Assembly: GCA_914767715.1 (NCBI GenBank)
Contig: OU612068.1
Location: 20,522,001 to 20,586,000, forward strand
Source: Membranipora membranacea
Lineage: Eukaryota > Bryozoa > Gymnolaemata > Cheilostomatida > Membraniporidae
DNA length: 64,000 nucleotides
Direction: 5' to 3'
In this document: piece after piece, positions 36,901 to 49,394 of the stretch
How positions within the stretch are numbered: the stretch's first letter is position 1
Layout: each line of letters starts with the position of its first letter
Position numbers and translations under genes: made by a program
The notes under the pieces: generated by a model
Told to the model about the DNA's origin: nothing
The model's database searches: none
Seen by the model: the letters and a program-made list of their open reading frames with translations, nothing else

Positions 36901-39900
36901 TAGGAAGATCTGTAGGTTCTAACTCTCTAAGCCCTAGGGTTATTGAATATAAATATATCAGTGCCTAGGTGCCTGTCAAGAACGTAAATTTTTGTTGTGC
37001 TCACTTTTCAAAGAGGAAAAAAACGCGGTAAGTACATACTTGGATAATCTATCAGCCTGTAATGTATGTATGATGAATGTCTTCCCTGTAAATTCCTTAC
37101 ACAATCTATATAATTGAGAATTCATAACTTTTTGTAAGTTATCGTGTTTATCTTGTAATGCTTTTTCCCTAGTCTGCTCATTCACAGAATTGACAGCATT
37201 TGTTTTTATGTTATTCAAATTTTTCTGCTTTAGGAATGGTACAGTTAGAATTTCAGCTTCATTCTGAACCAGAACAGGGCCGTTATAAAATCCAGTTGAA
37301 AAGAAATGAATCTAGTTATGCTTTTGGTTATCAAACAACAGAGAGTTTTGAGGTTAGAGAATATGGTAAGGGTTTTGATCCCAGAACATGAATATTTTTA
37401 TTGTCTTGCCTTATTATTACCTTGTCAGGTAAACGTTTTCACTTTTTTGTAAGCTGGCCAGCATCATATCCAAGTGGGGCTGTAAACACAACCTATGCCA
37501 AATCTGCCTATAAATCAATGAAACTGAAACTCTCCGGTTTATACATTAGGCTCTTTGCAACTGTTTAGCGGCAGGATAGTAATTAATCAGTAAACCTAAA
37601 ACCACATGTACCCAGTTCTGTTAATGATGTTCCTAATTTATTTCTGATAGAGTACAATCAGGTTCATTGCATTATGACCATACATCACATCACGCCCTTG
37701 AAACTTTATATTTTGGATTTTATTTTAGCGTTTCTCTGTTTTACAGTTCTACCCAAATATGAGGTTACTATTGAGCCACCCAAGTTTATAACATTCCAAG
37801 TAGAGAGAGTAATCGCCAAGGTGTGCGCAAAGTAAGTCCGGCAGTACTCAGGGTAATACATTAAATCAAAAGAAATTACTCTTAAATTTACAATGATGCT
37901 ATTTAACAGTGTTCTTCATGTCAGATATCATGATAAAATAAAACTCCATAAAACCGAAACACTTCCTAATTGACAAATGGTATGATATTTGCATAGAATA
38001 TTTATCATGATATTAATTGGTGAATGTTTAGCCCTTTTTATTTTGTTCAGGTACACATTTGGAAAGCCTGTTCATGGAACAGTAGAGGGCAGTGTTTGTG
38101 TAAAGGACGAGACAGGATCCTGGTTGAGAAGAAAGAGATCACCTTTTGGAATAATTGGATCTTCAGGTCAACCAGAACTAGTAGATGACACTGTGGCTCA
38201 CTCTTACTGTACTCTGGTCAATCAACCTGTAAGTGACCAACTTCACTATCTTCTGTGAATAACAACATTGTAAAGATTTCAATAAAGTGATCATGCGGCT
38301 GAATATCAATATTATTTGGAATATTTGTGTATGCCATTATCCTTCACTTCATCATAGGAAACTGTATGCAGGATAAAGCAGTTTCAGAGATGAATGCATA
38401 ATATGTAGCGCATAATGTGTAACACTTAATGTGTAACGCATAATGTGGCCGTCAGACAGTGGGGGTGGGGCAAGAGTCTTGGGGGGGGGGGGGGGGGGTT
38501 TAGACTATGTCAGGCATAATGTATAATGCATGACACAGAACACACAACAGACAGATGAAGTATTCGAGATTATTATTACTTAAGGACCACAGAATGTAAA
38601 TATAGTTATATAAAATTATTTGTTTATATTTTACAGTTAGTTGATGGATGTTACACTATCAATGTTACAAGAGCTGATGTTGGATACGACCGATATACTA
38701 CTTACCAATATGGAGTCAATCTCGAAATTGCAGCTAGAGTTAAGGAAAAGGGTACGAATCAATACCTAAATGCAACAACTGAAACTCTAGAATTCCAAGA
38801 GTATGGCATCAAGATCAATATTAAGAGCGCTGGCAAATTCAAGCCTGGACTGCCATACAATGGCAAGGTATGAGAAATCAAACTTGAAAGAAGTTTATTT
38901 TTGTCAGTTTGATTTTAATTCAACGTTCCTTTTATAAGTTGCACTGTTTTAACAAGTTATGCTATACACTCGTGAGGAACAGTCTATTTTTGTTTTGAGG
39001 ATTTCAATTGACAAGCTCTACAATTTTTAGAAGCTTTGTCACTTATGCCGGACAGAGAAAGAGTGGCATATTGAACTGAAAGGTTTATTTGTGATAGTCT
39101 GATAGTACTAATGTATATATTCTAGGTTATAGCAAAAAGACTCAATGAGACACCAGCCAGAAACGTACCAATCAGAATCATTATCAAGGGTAGCTGTTTG
39201 AGATCACCAGATAAATACACCAAACAATTTACTACCGATTCCAACGGTGAAGTAATGTTCAGTCTACCTCCAATCAGCAGAGATCTGGAGGTCTTCGTCA
39301 TCACTGTATGTATCAATGAATATTTGTGAATTGTTACACAAATGAATGTATAACGATAACTGCTCTGTTTTAATAGCAGTGATATGATTAATGTTAATTC
39401 AAGTAAAGTTTATGAATAGGCCCTAATGAATTGCACCTGAAGATTTCACCAAGTCAGTCTCATAAACTCACCGCTTTTAATTGTAGGCTGAAGCAACAGC
39501 ATACAACCAATCAGTCTGGAGTTATAGGTTCCCATCAGGTTATAAATACGTTGAGAGATGGTACTCTCCAAGTGGATCTTTCCTTCAGCTCATTCCTACC
39601 TCTGGAACTCTGAGATGCAATTCAAGTCAAACATTTACGATCCAGTATACAACTAGCCAGGCTCTCAACACACAACTCCAATATCAGGTATGATTCTCTC
39701 ATATCTGTTCAAATCTTGGTTCATTCCTTGAGGCTCTACCAATAAATCAAATGGACAGTTTTCTGGGTTCTGAGTTAGGTCTCAATTCAGAGTTGTCCTC
39801 TCTCCAGTTTTGTACTTTTAACCCACGCCGCATAGGACAAACGTGCTGAAAGAAGGTTATTTTGAAAACCACTTACGTTAGGATGAAAATGATTTCTGAT

Positions 39901-42900
39901 TCAGAATCTGCACCATTGAAAATCCTGAGAGACAGGGTTTTAAAATCATTGGAGGCTTAAATGTTGATAATCGCTGGCCCAGCGCGACAATGTGCTATTT
40001 GGCAAAACCAAAGAAATCTTTTAAAATTTTAGCTTTGGGGTTTTTCATGCTCGAGATTTTTTCCCTCTCTGTCCGTTCTCAAGATATCTGATGCGACTAT
40101 GTTCTAACTGGCAGAGTTAAAATATTTCCTCAGAGCGATAAAGAACTATCTGGCTTCATTCAATCTAATTGGTCCATCATGTGTTCTTTGACCAATCATG
40201 TTATGTTATCAATGGAGATTAGTGACAAGGTTTGTTTATGATAGTTTATAAACTGCATGTATAATTTCATTTCATTTATCGCTGACAGTTAAAAAATAAT
40301 ACTAGAGCAGTTTTGGACATCAATTTATAATTACGGTCTTTCAATGCAATAGACAGTTTTCTGAGCTCTGATTTAGGCCTCAATTCGGAGTTGTCCTCTC
40401 TCCAGTTTGGTACTTTTAACCCACGCCGCATAGGAAAAACGTGCTGAAAAGAGGGTGATCTTGAAAACCGTTTACAATAGGGTAAAAATTATTTTTGATT
40501 CAGAATCTACAACATTAAAAACTCATATGGACATAGTTTGGGAAATAATTTTAGTATGTGGATAGTCAATTATAGCATTTGCCGCCTGTTTTGCGGACAA
40601 TTTGGCAGAATTTTTAAGATTGATCAACATTCAAGCCTCCAATGATGCAGACTCTGAATCAAAAATCATTTTTGTCCTAACATGAGCGGTTTTCAAGATA
40701 ACCCTCTTTCAGCAGGTTTTTCCTATGCGACGTGGTTTAAAAGTACCAAACTGGAGAGAGGACAACTCCAAATTGAGGCCTAAATCAAAGCTCAGAAACT
40801 GTCTATTGTTTGCTGCACATTCTCAGCCTCCAGTGCTACTATTTTGAGGAAACATTATTCATGTTTCCCAAAGTCTATAGGTCTTTCTTATTTATTTGCA
40901 CAGGTTGTAGGATTGACAGATATTGTTGAGTCCAGATCTAAGCCTATCAGTCTGACTGTGAGCACTGCTGTAACAGAGTCTAATTCCTCAGATGATTGGG
41001 ATTTGAACCAACTACCCAGATGCTTGTACACAAACCCTTCTTATAATGATCCCAACACAACAATAACCACCACCTCCAGACCTCTAACAGACCCTCCTTA
41101 CATCACAGCTACCCATAAGGGAACAGTCACTGTCAATGTTCCTATCACAGCAGCTATGTCCACTACTGGTAGACTTGTTGTCTATTACATCAGACCAGAT
41201 GGTGAAGTTGTTGCTGATGGAATCGGCTTCAAAGTAGAGGAATGCACAGCCAACAATGTGAGCATCTAGCAAAATCACTTGATTAGTATTTGTAGCCAAG
41301 ACTTGATATAAGTATATTGAGTCAATGGTTTAGGCTTGACAATGTTATTGCAGATTAAAATGTAGATAGTTTATGTTTTAGTACAATATCAAAAGACAAT
41401 TTCGTCATTTAAGGCATCGTTAATTCCTCAAAAACAATTTCATATATATATATATATATATATAGCACAATGCAGGAACTGAAATAGCAAAATAGTCGTG
41501 GCAGTAATCTTCACAAAGAAAAACTTGCACTGTTGTTGTCCTGACTATACGAACAGCAAAGTTTCATGGTGTTGAGTGCACATAATGTTTCCCTTCAGTG
41601 AGTGGTGATATGAGCTTTTGATTCGTTTTTTCAGGCCCAGATGACATTTAGTAAAAGTACTGCCCGCGCAGGAGAGCCAGTCAACATCACTTTCTCTACA
41701 AGTCCTCAATCTCTGTGTAGTTATGGTGTTATTGATAAGAGTGTCTTCGTAGAGGGAGGAAACAACCAGCTGAATCTGAGCAAAGCTCTCGACCAGATAC
41801 AGAACCTAGCTGTTAGAGAATGGACCAGAATCAGCGATTACGATCGAAAGGACAAGTGTGGACCTACTCCCAAAAATGGTAGAGCAATTTGTCACGCAGC
41901 TTCTTTTTTTTAGTAGCCGCGTGACAAGGGAGAATGGTTATACCAACGATGCATTAGTTCCATTTCTGGTGATGGGCTGCTAGACTTCTACTAGATGATT
42001 GAAAGTCATTTTCTTTTATCATACCTTCAGTAAATTGGAATTCAGTCTGGTTATTTTCATCTATCCTACAGATACTCATGAGTTCTACTGGATCGTCTCG
42101 TCTAAGGATTCCGGGGATGGTTTCAGATCAGCTGGATTGACATACATGACAAATTTGAACATTGAATCTGCTCCCTGTAAACTTTACAGTTACAGACGCC
42201 GTAAGTAAACGAACCATGTTGTGCATTGTAAAGCTTCTTTCCAGATCATCAAACGTTATAAAATTATAGCTGCCTGTGCACAGATAGGTTTGTAGAGTTA
42301 TGAGATATGAATCAACCTCATCACACACACTCACTCACACAAAGACTGCTCAAGCCTTCTTACATGAACCTAGGTGATGAATATTGTCGTGTCAGCATCG
42401 TGTGAATGATGATAGTTCATTTTATTAGCTGAATTCAAGCTGAAATATTTCATGGGCAATTTTTTGACTTGATCCAGCAGTGAGATATCTTCTGGTTCTG
42501 ATGAGGGGTTTGGGTTGTTAATCTCTCTCATTCTGCCTGTTTGAACTTCTTATGAATGTCCTTAAATATGATATATTTTTTTCTTCATACATATCATGTC
42601 ATTTCAGAGGTATTCAGCTCTTTTCCTGGTGCTGCTGGTCCTCCAGGTGTTGGTGCTCCCCCAATCGGAGGAGGATTTCGCGGTCAGCCTTTGACACCTG
42701 GCTCCCCTTATGGAGATTCTGTCACACAGACTGTCAGAACATTCTTCCCAGAAACCTGGTTATGGGATCTCATTAGTATTGAGTGAGTACACAATGATTG
42801 TTATCAGCAATCACTGTGGAAGCTGGCATGAGGCAAAGATTTATTTTCTCGCTCATCAAACCATTCAAGCTGCATTTCCGCTTCTCATCTCCTATAAGCC

Positions 42901-45900
42901 CGACAACAGATTTCAATGAATTCCTATGCCAGTTTAATCACATCTATTATACACATATCGTATTCAACCTAATTGACATGTATGTGAACATTTTTCAGCG
43001 GATCAGGATCTGCAGTTGTCCCCTCCATAGTACCTGATACTATTACTGAGTGGGTCGGTAACGCTGTCTGTCTCAATGACCTGGCTGGCCTCGGGGTGTC
43101 TGAGCCTGCTAAGCTTATCGCCTTCCAGCCATTCTTTGTCTCAATGATATTGCCTTACTCAGTTAACAGAGCAGAGAAACTCCCCGTATCTGTGACTGTC
43201 AACAACTATCTAACTGAGTGTATGGCTGTAAGTACTAATCATTGATATATCTGCCAAAAGAACTACAGATTGTGAACAATGTGAAAACTCTTGACATTTT
43301 GCTCTATGCTTCAGAATAAATGCTGAACAGAATGTTAACTTTTGGTGAGAGTACCATTAATTCATTTTTAATGAAAATAATTGTGATTTTTCTATGTCAG
43401 GTCCGTCTCAGTATGAATCCATCGAGCGAGTACTCACTAGACACCAGATCCAAACAGAGCATGAAGACATGTGTATGTGGACAGGACACTGCTACAAAAT
43501 CATTCACAATCATCTTCAGTGAGATTGGAAATATCAACGTCTCCATCACCGTGAGTAACTAAAGGTTCCTGAACCCGAATTAGAATTTACCTAATTTCAA
43601 CAGTCCTTTAGAACATGAGCACACAACTGCTGTATGCTTTAGTCATAACCTTAGAATTAGATATATATCTATATCAGTAATCATAACACTATTTCAAATA
43701 GTGAATAGTTTTTTTCTCAATCAGTGTGTGTATAGCTGTGAAATATGCAAATACAAATAATATCTTGCAGGCCGAGGTTATAAATGACAATACAGTATGT
43801 CCCACTGGCTCAGTGATGAGTGCGCAGATTGGAATGAGTGATACAATCATCAGACCAGTGGTTGTGGAGCCTGAAGGTTCACCCAGAGATTACACAGTCA
43901 GTGACTTCGTATGCATGACTCGACCTGAAAGCAGTGAGTGTGAAACCACCTAATTGCTGGCTTTACCATCAACTATAACTGTTGGATTTAGTTACAAAGA
44001 TGATTGGGATGGATAAGCGATACCAAAACTCACAGCAGGCTACTTTGTACAGTATTGACCATTGCTGCACCATTTTCTTTTCTGCTAATTAAAAGTTCTA
44101 ATTTTGATAACAGATCAAGTATCGGGAGTATCTACTGCTGACTATGAACTTCCACTACCCCCAGCAACAGATTTAGTTCAGGGATCTGAGCGAGCATTTG
44201 TCAGAGTAGTAGGGGACGTGATGGGACCCGCCATGTCAAATATCGATAGTCTGCTGCGCATGCCATACGGTTGTGCTGAGCAGGCCATGGTCTCCTTTGC
44301 TCCAAACATCTTTGTCATGAAATACTTGGAAGCCATCAACAAAGATAAGCCAGACTTGAGAAAGAAAGCTATTCAATTTATGAAGTCGGGTAAGTCTCGT
44401 GTAACTCAATTTACTGAAGTATGTGAATCTGCTGCCATTATCAGTGTGTTTTAGGGAGATACTGCTGTTGTCTGTTCATCAATACGATAACTTTGTTCTT
44501 GTGTCGCATCTGATAGTACTAAGACGATGGATCTTGTCTCAAGTTAGGGGCGGGGGGGGGTCGTGGTATGACACTGTACTCTACAGAGAACATGTGATTG
44601 ACAACAAAAATTCTCAGAGGATAATTGTTCCCAGTAGACAATAAATCGTAACCATTCCGTTTGTTCTCAATCTACAGGCTATCAGAGAGAGTTGACTTAT
44701 GCACACAATGATCAGTCTTACAGCTCTTTCGGTAAAGACAAACCAGATGCACAGGGAAGTATGTGGCTTACAGCATTTGTAGTCAAATGTTTCGGACTTG
44801 CTGAGCCTTATATCTTCATCGATAAATCCATCCAGACTAAGAGTATTGAATTCTTCACTAAGAATCAGGACAGAGATGGATGCTTCCCACAGGTTTTTAA
44901 GATAATCATTAGTTTGGCTCGTTGTCGGGTTCTCACAATGAAAAGAAAACCATTCAAAAACTTGTTGATTTCGTTTGTGACTTCGTAAAACTCTAACTAC
45001 GATTCCTGTAGTCATTGGTCAAGCTAACAAGTCATTATTGATTGATGCCTCAATTTTTTTTCTAGATCGGGAGAGCTCACAACAAATACATGCAGGGAGG
45101 ATTTAGCAGTACTCAGAACGGAACTAACAAAGCTGCAATGACTGCTTATGTGGCCATCGCTATGATTGAGGCTGGTGTAGAGGGGACCAATGAGGCTGTG
45201 AGAGGTGCCTTTAGATGTATTGACAGTCAGACCTACCAGGATGGATATACTGCCTCGCTCGTATCTTATGCCTATTCTCTGTACGAACCACAAGGGTCAA
45301 AAGCGAGAGCTGCCTACATCAGCCTTATGGCAATGGCCAAAGGTGAGACACCTTTTTTGTATTTAGTTATTTCCTACGCCAAATGTGTCAGGTAAAGGCA
45401 TCTCATGAGTGCAGTTTATCTCCGAGTTACCTTTTTTACCATTTCTAGAACAGCTGACAATATCACAATCATTTGAGTTTCAGTTTTGCAGAAAACTTTT
45501 CTCAAATTCTTGAATGGGAGCTATATACACTTATTTTTTTATAGTCAACGGCACACTGACACACTGGAAGGCTAATGAAGCTGAGCCTGCTGAACCTAAG
45601 AACTCATACTGGTGGTACCGTCCCCGCTCTGCTGATACTGAAACCACAGCCTATGCCCTGCTAACCAAGCTCAACATGGTTAATGATGTCAACACAAAGA
45701 TCTCAGAGGGTCTGCCCATTGTCAGATGGCTGTCCACACAGAGAAACCCATGGGGAGGATTTGGCTCAACACAGGTAAGCCTATTAACACATTGATGTAC
45801 TTTAGCGAGAGAAACCATCCGCCATATGATGCTGTCTGATAGTTCCTCATGAAGGGTATCAGACAAATTTTCTTTCTTCATACAAAGATACTAATAGTAT

Positions 45901-48900
45901 GACTTATTTATCCTACAGGATACAGTAATAGGACTACAGGCCCTCGCCGGATATGCCCAGTTTATATACAGCGATGGACTGCAGGCTTCTATCACAGTCT
46001 CAGAGAAACAGACCAACAGACAAGTAGCCACCTACTCTCTGAATAATGACAACAGTTTTGTTGAGTACACTGAAGCGATCCCACGAGTTGCAGGTCTCTC
46101 TCTGAGAGCTACTGGGAAGGGCTGTTTTCTGGTGCAGGTCAGTCTCATAGCACTAACTATGTAACTATGTAATTCAATTACTTTTATATGGACATTTTCA
46201 TTTTAGTTCCATAAGTTGTGGTAATGAAAACCATTTGACTTACCATAATATATCTTTCCTGCATTATGGTTATGTATTCAACGTACTTTAGCAGCTATAT
46301 TCTTTTTATAGGCCTAGGTAATATTTAGATATCAGCCAACAACATGCGGATAGTCCCAGTATTTTGGACCTCTTGTCCGTTGCTCACTTATTGATCCGTT
46401 TCCCAATCATTTAATTTTGATATCTCGTATTTCCAGACCAATGTGAGATACAATATCAACAAGCAAGACAGAAACACACAACCATTCAGAACAACGGCAC
46501 GAGTATTTAGAAAGAGTGGATCTAAGGATGCCTGTAGGAGCAGACAAATACAAGTTTGCACAGCGTGAGTAGTTTAACAATATTCTAGACAGCAGGACCA
46601 AATTAGTTGTGAACCTTCAGATTCCACGAGGATATCACTCCTGGAAATTTGCCATCATCTGCTATATATCGCACAGAAAGGAGACCATACTCCTATGGCA
46701 ATTACCATACTCCTACGTATGCATATGGAGGGTTTTGAAACTAATGATCTGAAACAAATCAGTTTTAGGAACCCAAAAATAAGGTCATTTTCTTGATTTA
46801 CAGGTATTTAGGCGAAGGTGGTGTAAGTAACATGGCTATAGTGGAAGTTAAGATGGTATCAGGATGGGCCGCTCTACCATCCTCCCTTAAAAAACTTCTA
46901 CAAGATAATGTGGCTCAACTAAAGAGATACGAGGTTGACCCTAATGGTGCTGTGCAGCTCTACTTTGAACCTGTAAGTATAAATAGCCGTTTCTCTCCTC
47001 AGGCGGTAAGCCCATGAATAGGGCGGGACTGATTGAGTTGAAGCATTTCACCAATGGTTTCTTTTTTTACTAGGTAAAACTAGACATGCCGCAACCATGA
47101 ATGCCACAAAACTTCAGGGGATAGGAACATAGACCCTATGTTCTGACCTAAGTTAAGTGGGTTAGATGGTTAATTGGTCATGCCTGTATAAGACCAAACT
47201 GAATCAAGGGGAAAAATTCTTTACAAAACAAGCAAAACTGGCAGGCTGATTTTGATGACCTGAATGGCCATGATCATGATTGGCCCGAATGGATGAATGA
47301 ATGACATGAATGGCCCGATCATCATCGTCAGAAAAGATCTTCTGGGTACCAAACATGCAAGCCTGTATCTCGCCCGTGTCTAGAATAGGCTTTTGGTGGT
47401 TGAAATTGGACATGAGCAAAAGGAGAGAGGTCACGCCTAGGTCCCATACCCAGGCTATGGTACCAACCCTCCTATCTTTCACTCTCTTATTAATCACTTA
47501 CCTATATCTCAAATTAACTTTTCTGTGCCTCTTGGAGCAGGCATTAGGGTTATTGTGTAGTTTTTAGCACTCCCAGGAGCGGTAACTGTAAATTGCTGAA
47601 CAGGCTGAACGGACTGAACAGCTGAACAGAATTTCTCAGACTAAAATTATCATTGTAAACTTTTCTCTGGCTGACTATTACTTCTCAAACACATTCCTCC
47701 TAACCAAATGATTTGATGAGTCCCTCAGTTCTTGTTGGCACCTAATATTACCAATTTAGGGCAAGCAAATGAAGCAATCAATGTGCCAATTATGACAAAA
47801 TCTGATGGTGTCCTGGAAATTGGATATCTAGGCAGTCTTAACAAGCTTTGTTTATAGGGGGGGGGCTACTTTCCATCCATTCACTAGTCGTGTTATGCCG
47901 AAAAATCTGATGTGAGTAAAATTGAAAGAAACCAAGGTGAATGCAAACTTAAATAAATAATTCAATGAGAAGAATATAAAGAATTGTCCATGCTTATGCA
48001 AAATTAGCCAATCATGTGAAGAATCAAACAAATAGCAGTCTGAGAAATTCTGTTCAGCTGTTCAGTCTGTTCAGCCTGTTCAGCAATTTACAGTTACCCC
48101 TCCAAGGAGCGGCGCCGGAACTTTGCCGACTTGCCGACTTGTTACTCCTTGTGGTGAAGTTATAGCTCTATTTTACTACTCTAGTTATTGCCTAGTACTA
48201 TAGACTCATTGAATTGTACCTTGATTGTACTATTCCTAGAATGGTATCATCAGGTTCCAGATATGGAATTCAATGTATAGACTTTAGTATAGTGTAGGTG
48301 AACTTATATGATGAAGTAGTTTAGTTAAAATGGTACAGTTTTAATCTACTTACTACTAACTTTGTTTAACTAAAAACCAATGAGCACTGAGCACAAGGAG
48401 TTTGGGTTAATCCCATAGACATCGATTCATAGATGCCTAATCAGTATTTGCGGTTTTTGTTATTACTGGTTAACCACAATCAGTGGTAGGGATAGCCTGT
48501 TTTCTTGATGAATTTCAATGTCAATGTGTTAGATTTTCAGCTAGTCCATCCATGTTTTCATTCTTGAAAGAAACCCTACCACTGATTTCTTACATACAGG
48601 CGATTAGCGATAAGTGGGACTACTCCCAAGAGCGGTCTAGGTTTCTATTTAGCCCTATTTCTATGGTTAATCCCCAACTCCCTTGTCAGGAAAGATAGTG
48701 TATTTTTTAATCAAAATTTAAATCAGGAGTAATGTTTCCCTGATTTATGAAGGGAAAACTCAATAATAATCCTCACTCTAAAAATACAATAGTAAACAGT
48801 TGATGATCCATGCATTCCTCACCTCTGGTTTTGGATATTTTTACAGCTTGACCGAACCCAGCGGTGTATGACTATCGATATTGAACAAGTGTTCGATGTT

Positions 48901-49394
48901 AAGCAGGCTAAACCAGCCATTGTCACCACCTATGACTACTATAAAACAGGTAAGTTTGGTCTGATGGTTCAATATAATATAGAATCCTATGTAATGAGTC
49001 ATGTAATATTTTTGGATTATAAAATTTTAGTTCCAATGTTTTGCAGTTGAAACAGCTTCTCACAAACCATATACATAACCGCACTGACATAAAAAGCTTT
49101 ACACAAAGAATCTAACCCATGGCCCTGCTAACTTGAGTTTTAATAAATCAACGCACATCTTTTTTACTTCACTTCTAACTAACTGCTACCAAAACTAAGA
49201 CTGAAATTAACCTAAAGTTTGCATTCCATTGCTTCTCTTCCACGTACTGACGCAGTTTATGAAATAAGCTACCAGTACCATATCTACATTGTCTGTTTTC
49301 TTGTTTTGTAGAATTGAGACAGGAAGATAAGTACAGGATATTCAGATGTACAAGAAACGTCGTCAGAGAAAATCGTCCAATCATTGTCTTCTAA
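33941..49394 (+). CDS. alpha-2-macroglobulin-like thioester protease inhibitor, copy 2 (single bait exon)
   Basis: Exons: 33941-34002, 34662-34867, 35245-35460, 36503-36555, 36827-36899, 37234-37365, 37747-37831, 38051-38228, 38637-38867, 39126-39305, 39487-39687, 40904-41257, 41635-41878, 42072-42200, 42608-42782 (bait), 42999-43227, 43401-43550, 43771-43933, 44114-44389, 44678-44892, 45066-45342, 45545-45774, 45919-46137, 46437-46564, 46804-46972, 48847-48949, 49312-49394. All introns are GT-AG with agreeing phases; product 1,586 aa. Signal peptide MCLFSLCALVALGA. The MG3 loop has RRKR (302-305) but, unlike copy 1, no collagen tract after it. Thioester GCAEQ at 44269-44283. The thioester-domain segment HNKYMQGG has Asn where catalytic-His TEPs such as C3 have His, as in A2M. 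The receptor-binding domain is intact, ending RPIIVF. The 5' half and introns match A2M-3. From exon 16 on, exons and introns match A2M-1, so this is a hybrid gene. No lesion was seen. Confidence 0.95.
34546..34642. repeat. direct repeat in A2M-2 intron 1
   Basis: The 27-base unit beginning AATCAAGTGGTTAACCTG occurs at 34546-34572 and again at 34616-34642, just before the exon 2 acceptor. The same pair is present in A2M-3 intron 1 but not in A2M-1. Confidence 0.8.
35553..35807. repeat. dispersed repeat (family R) in A2M-2 intron 3
   Basis: Inverted relative to the family copies at 30453 and 48403. It starts ACCCTAACCATAGAAATAG and ends GATGTCTATGACCCTAA. A near-identical copy is in A2M-3 intron 3 at 53450-53706, as expected from the gene duplication. 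Confidence 0.6.
35820..36002. repeat. two CTCTGATTGG/CCAATCAGAG hairpins
   Basis: Two short imperfect inverted repeats of the form CTCTGATTGG, then about 10 bases, then CCAATCAGAG, each followed by AACACAT or AACACATT. They lie near 35820-35861 and 35961-36002, and again in A2M-3 near 53718-53758 and 53869-53911. A related half-site occurs near 2511-2543. Inverted CCAAT-box-like motifs are included, but an intronic position makes a promoter role unlikely. Confidence 0.5.
38481..38498 (+). repeat. poly(G) tract in A2M-2 intron 8
   Basis: A run of 18 G beside the tandem repeat at 38396-38448. It could form a quadruplex and is a likely place for assembly length error. A shorter interrupted run is in A2M-3 at about 56251-56267. 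Confidence 0.9.
39754..39968. mobile_element. left half of a TA-type MITE in A2M-2 intron 11
   Basis: Starts GACAGTTTTCTGGG and contains the ACCCACGCCGCATAGG segment. It aligns with the left half of the elements at 7933-8438 and 40352-40803, then stops abruptly, so the right end has been lost. Confidence 0.75.
40352..40803. mobile_element. TA-flanked MITE in A2M-2 intron 11
   Basis: A 452-bp element with long inverted ends (GACAGTTTTCTGAGCTC at left; complement of GACAGTTTCTGAGC at right). TA flanks at 40350-40351 and 40804-40805. Same family as 7933-8438. It explains why intron 11 here is about 1.2 kb, against 146 bp in A2M-1. Confidence 0.85.
41442..41464. repeat. (AT)n microsatellite in A2M-2 intron 12
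   Basis: An uninterrupted AT dinucleotide run of about 23 bases. Confidence 0.95.
42608..42782 (+). CDS. single bait exon of A2M-2
   Basis: A 175-nt exon, phase 1 in and phase 2 out, about 58 residues: VFSSFPGAAGPPGVGAPP, then GGGFRGQPLTPGSPYGD and TVRTFFPETWLWDLISIE. It is Gly/Pro-rich with a single Arg in the variable part. Its donor and following 40 intron bases match those after A2M-1 exons C-E. I found no second copy in the 407 bases before it or the 216 bases after it. Confidence 0.92.
47581..48098. mobile_element. 518-bp MITE with 59-bp inverted ends in A2M-2 intron 25
   Basis: The ends 47581-47639 and 48040-48098 are reverse complements over 59 bases with one mismatch (starting GGTAACTGTAAATTGCTGAA). 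The flanks carry a direct repeat CTCCCAGGAGC / CTCCAAGGAGC. The matching place in A2M-1 (near 29815) has no insertion, so the element arrived after the A2M-1/A2M-2 3' halves were duplicated. It has no open frame. Confidence 0.9.
48403..48674. repeat. dispersed repeat (family R) in A2M-2 intron 25
   Basis: The fuller counterpart of 30453-30625, from TGGGTTAATCCCATAGACAT to CTATGGTTAATCC. It includes a central GTGGTAGGG / CCCTACCAC inverted pair, also seen at 35553-35807. Confidence 0.6.
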
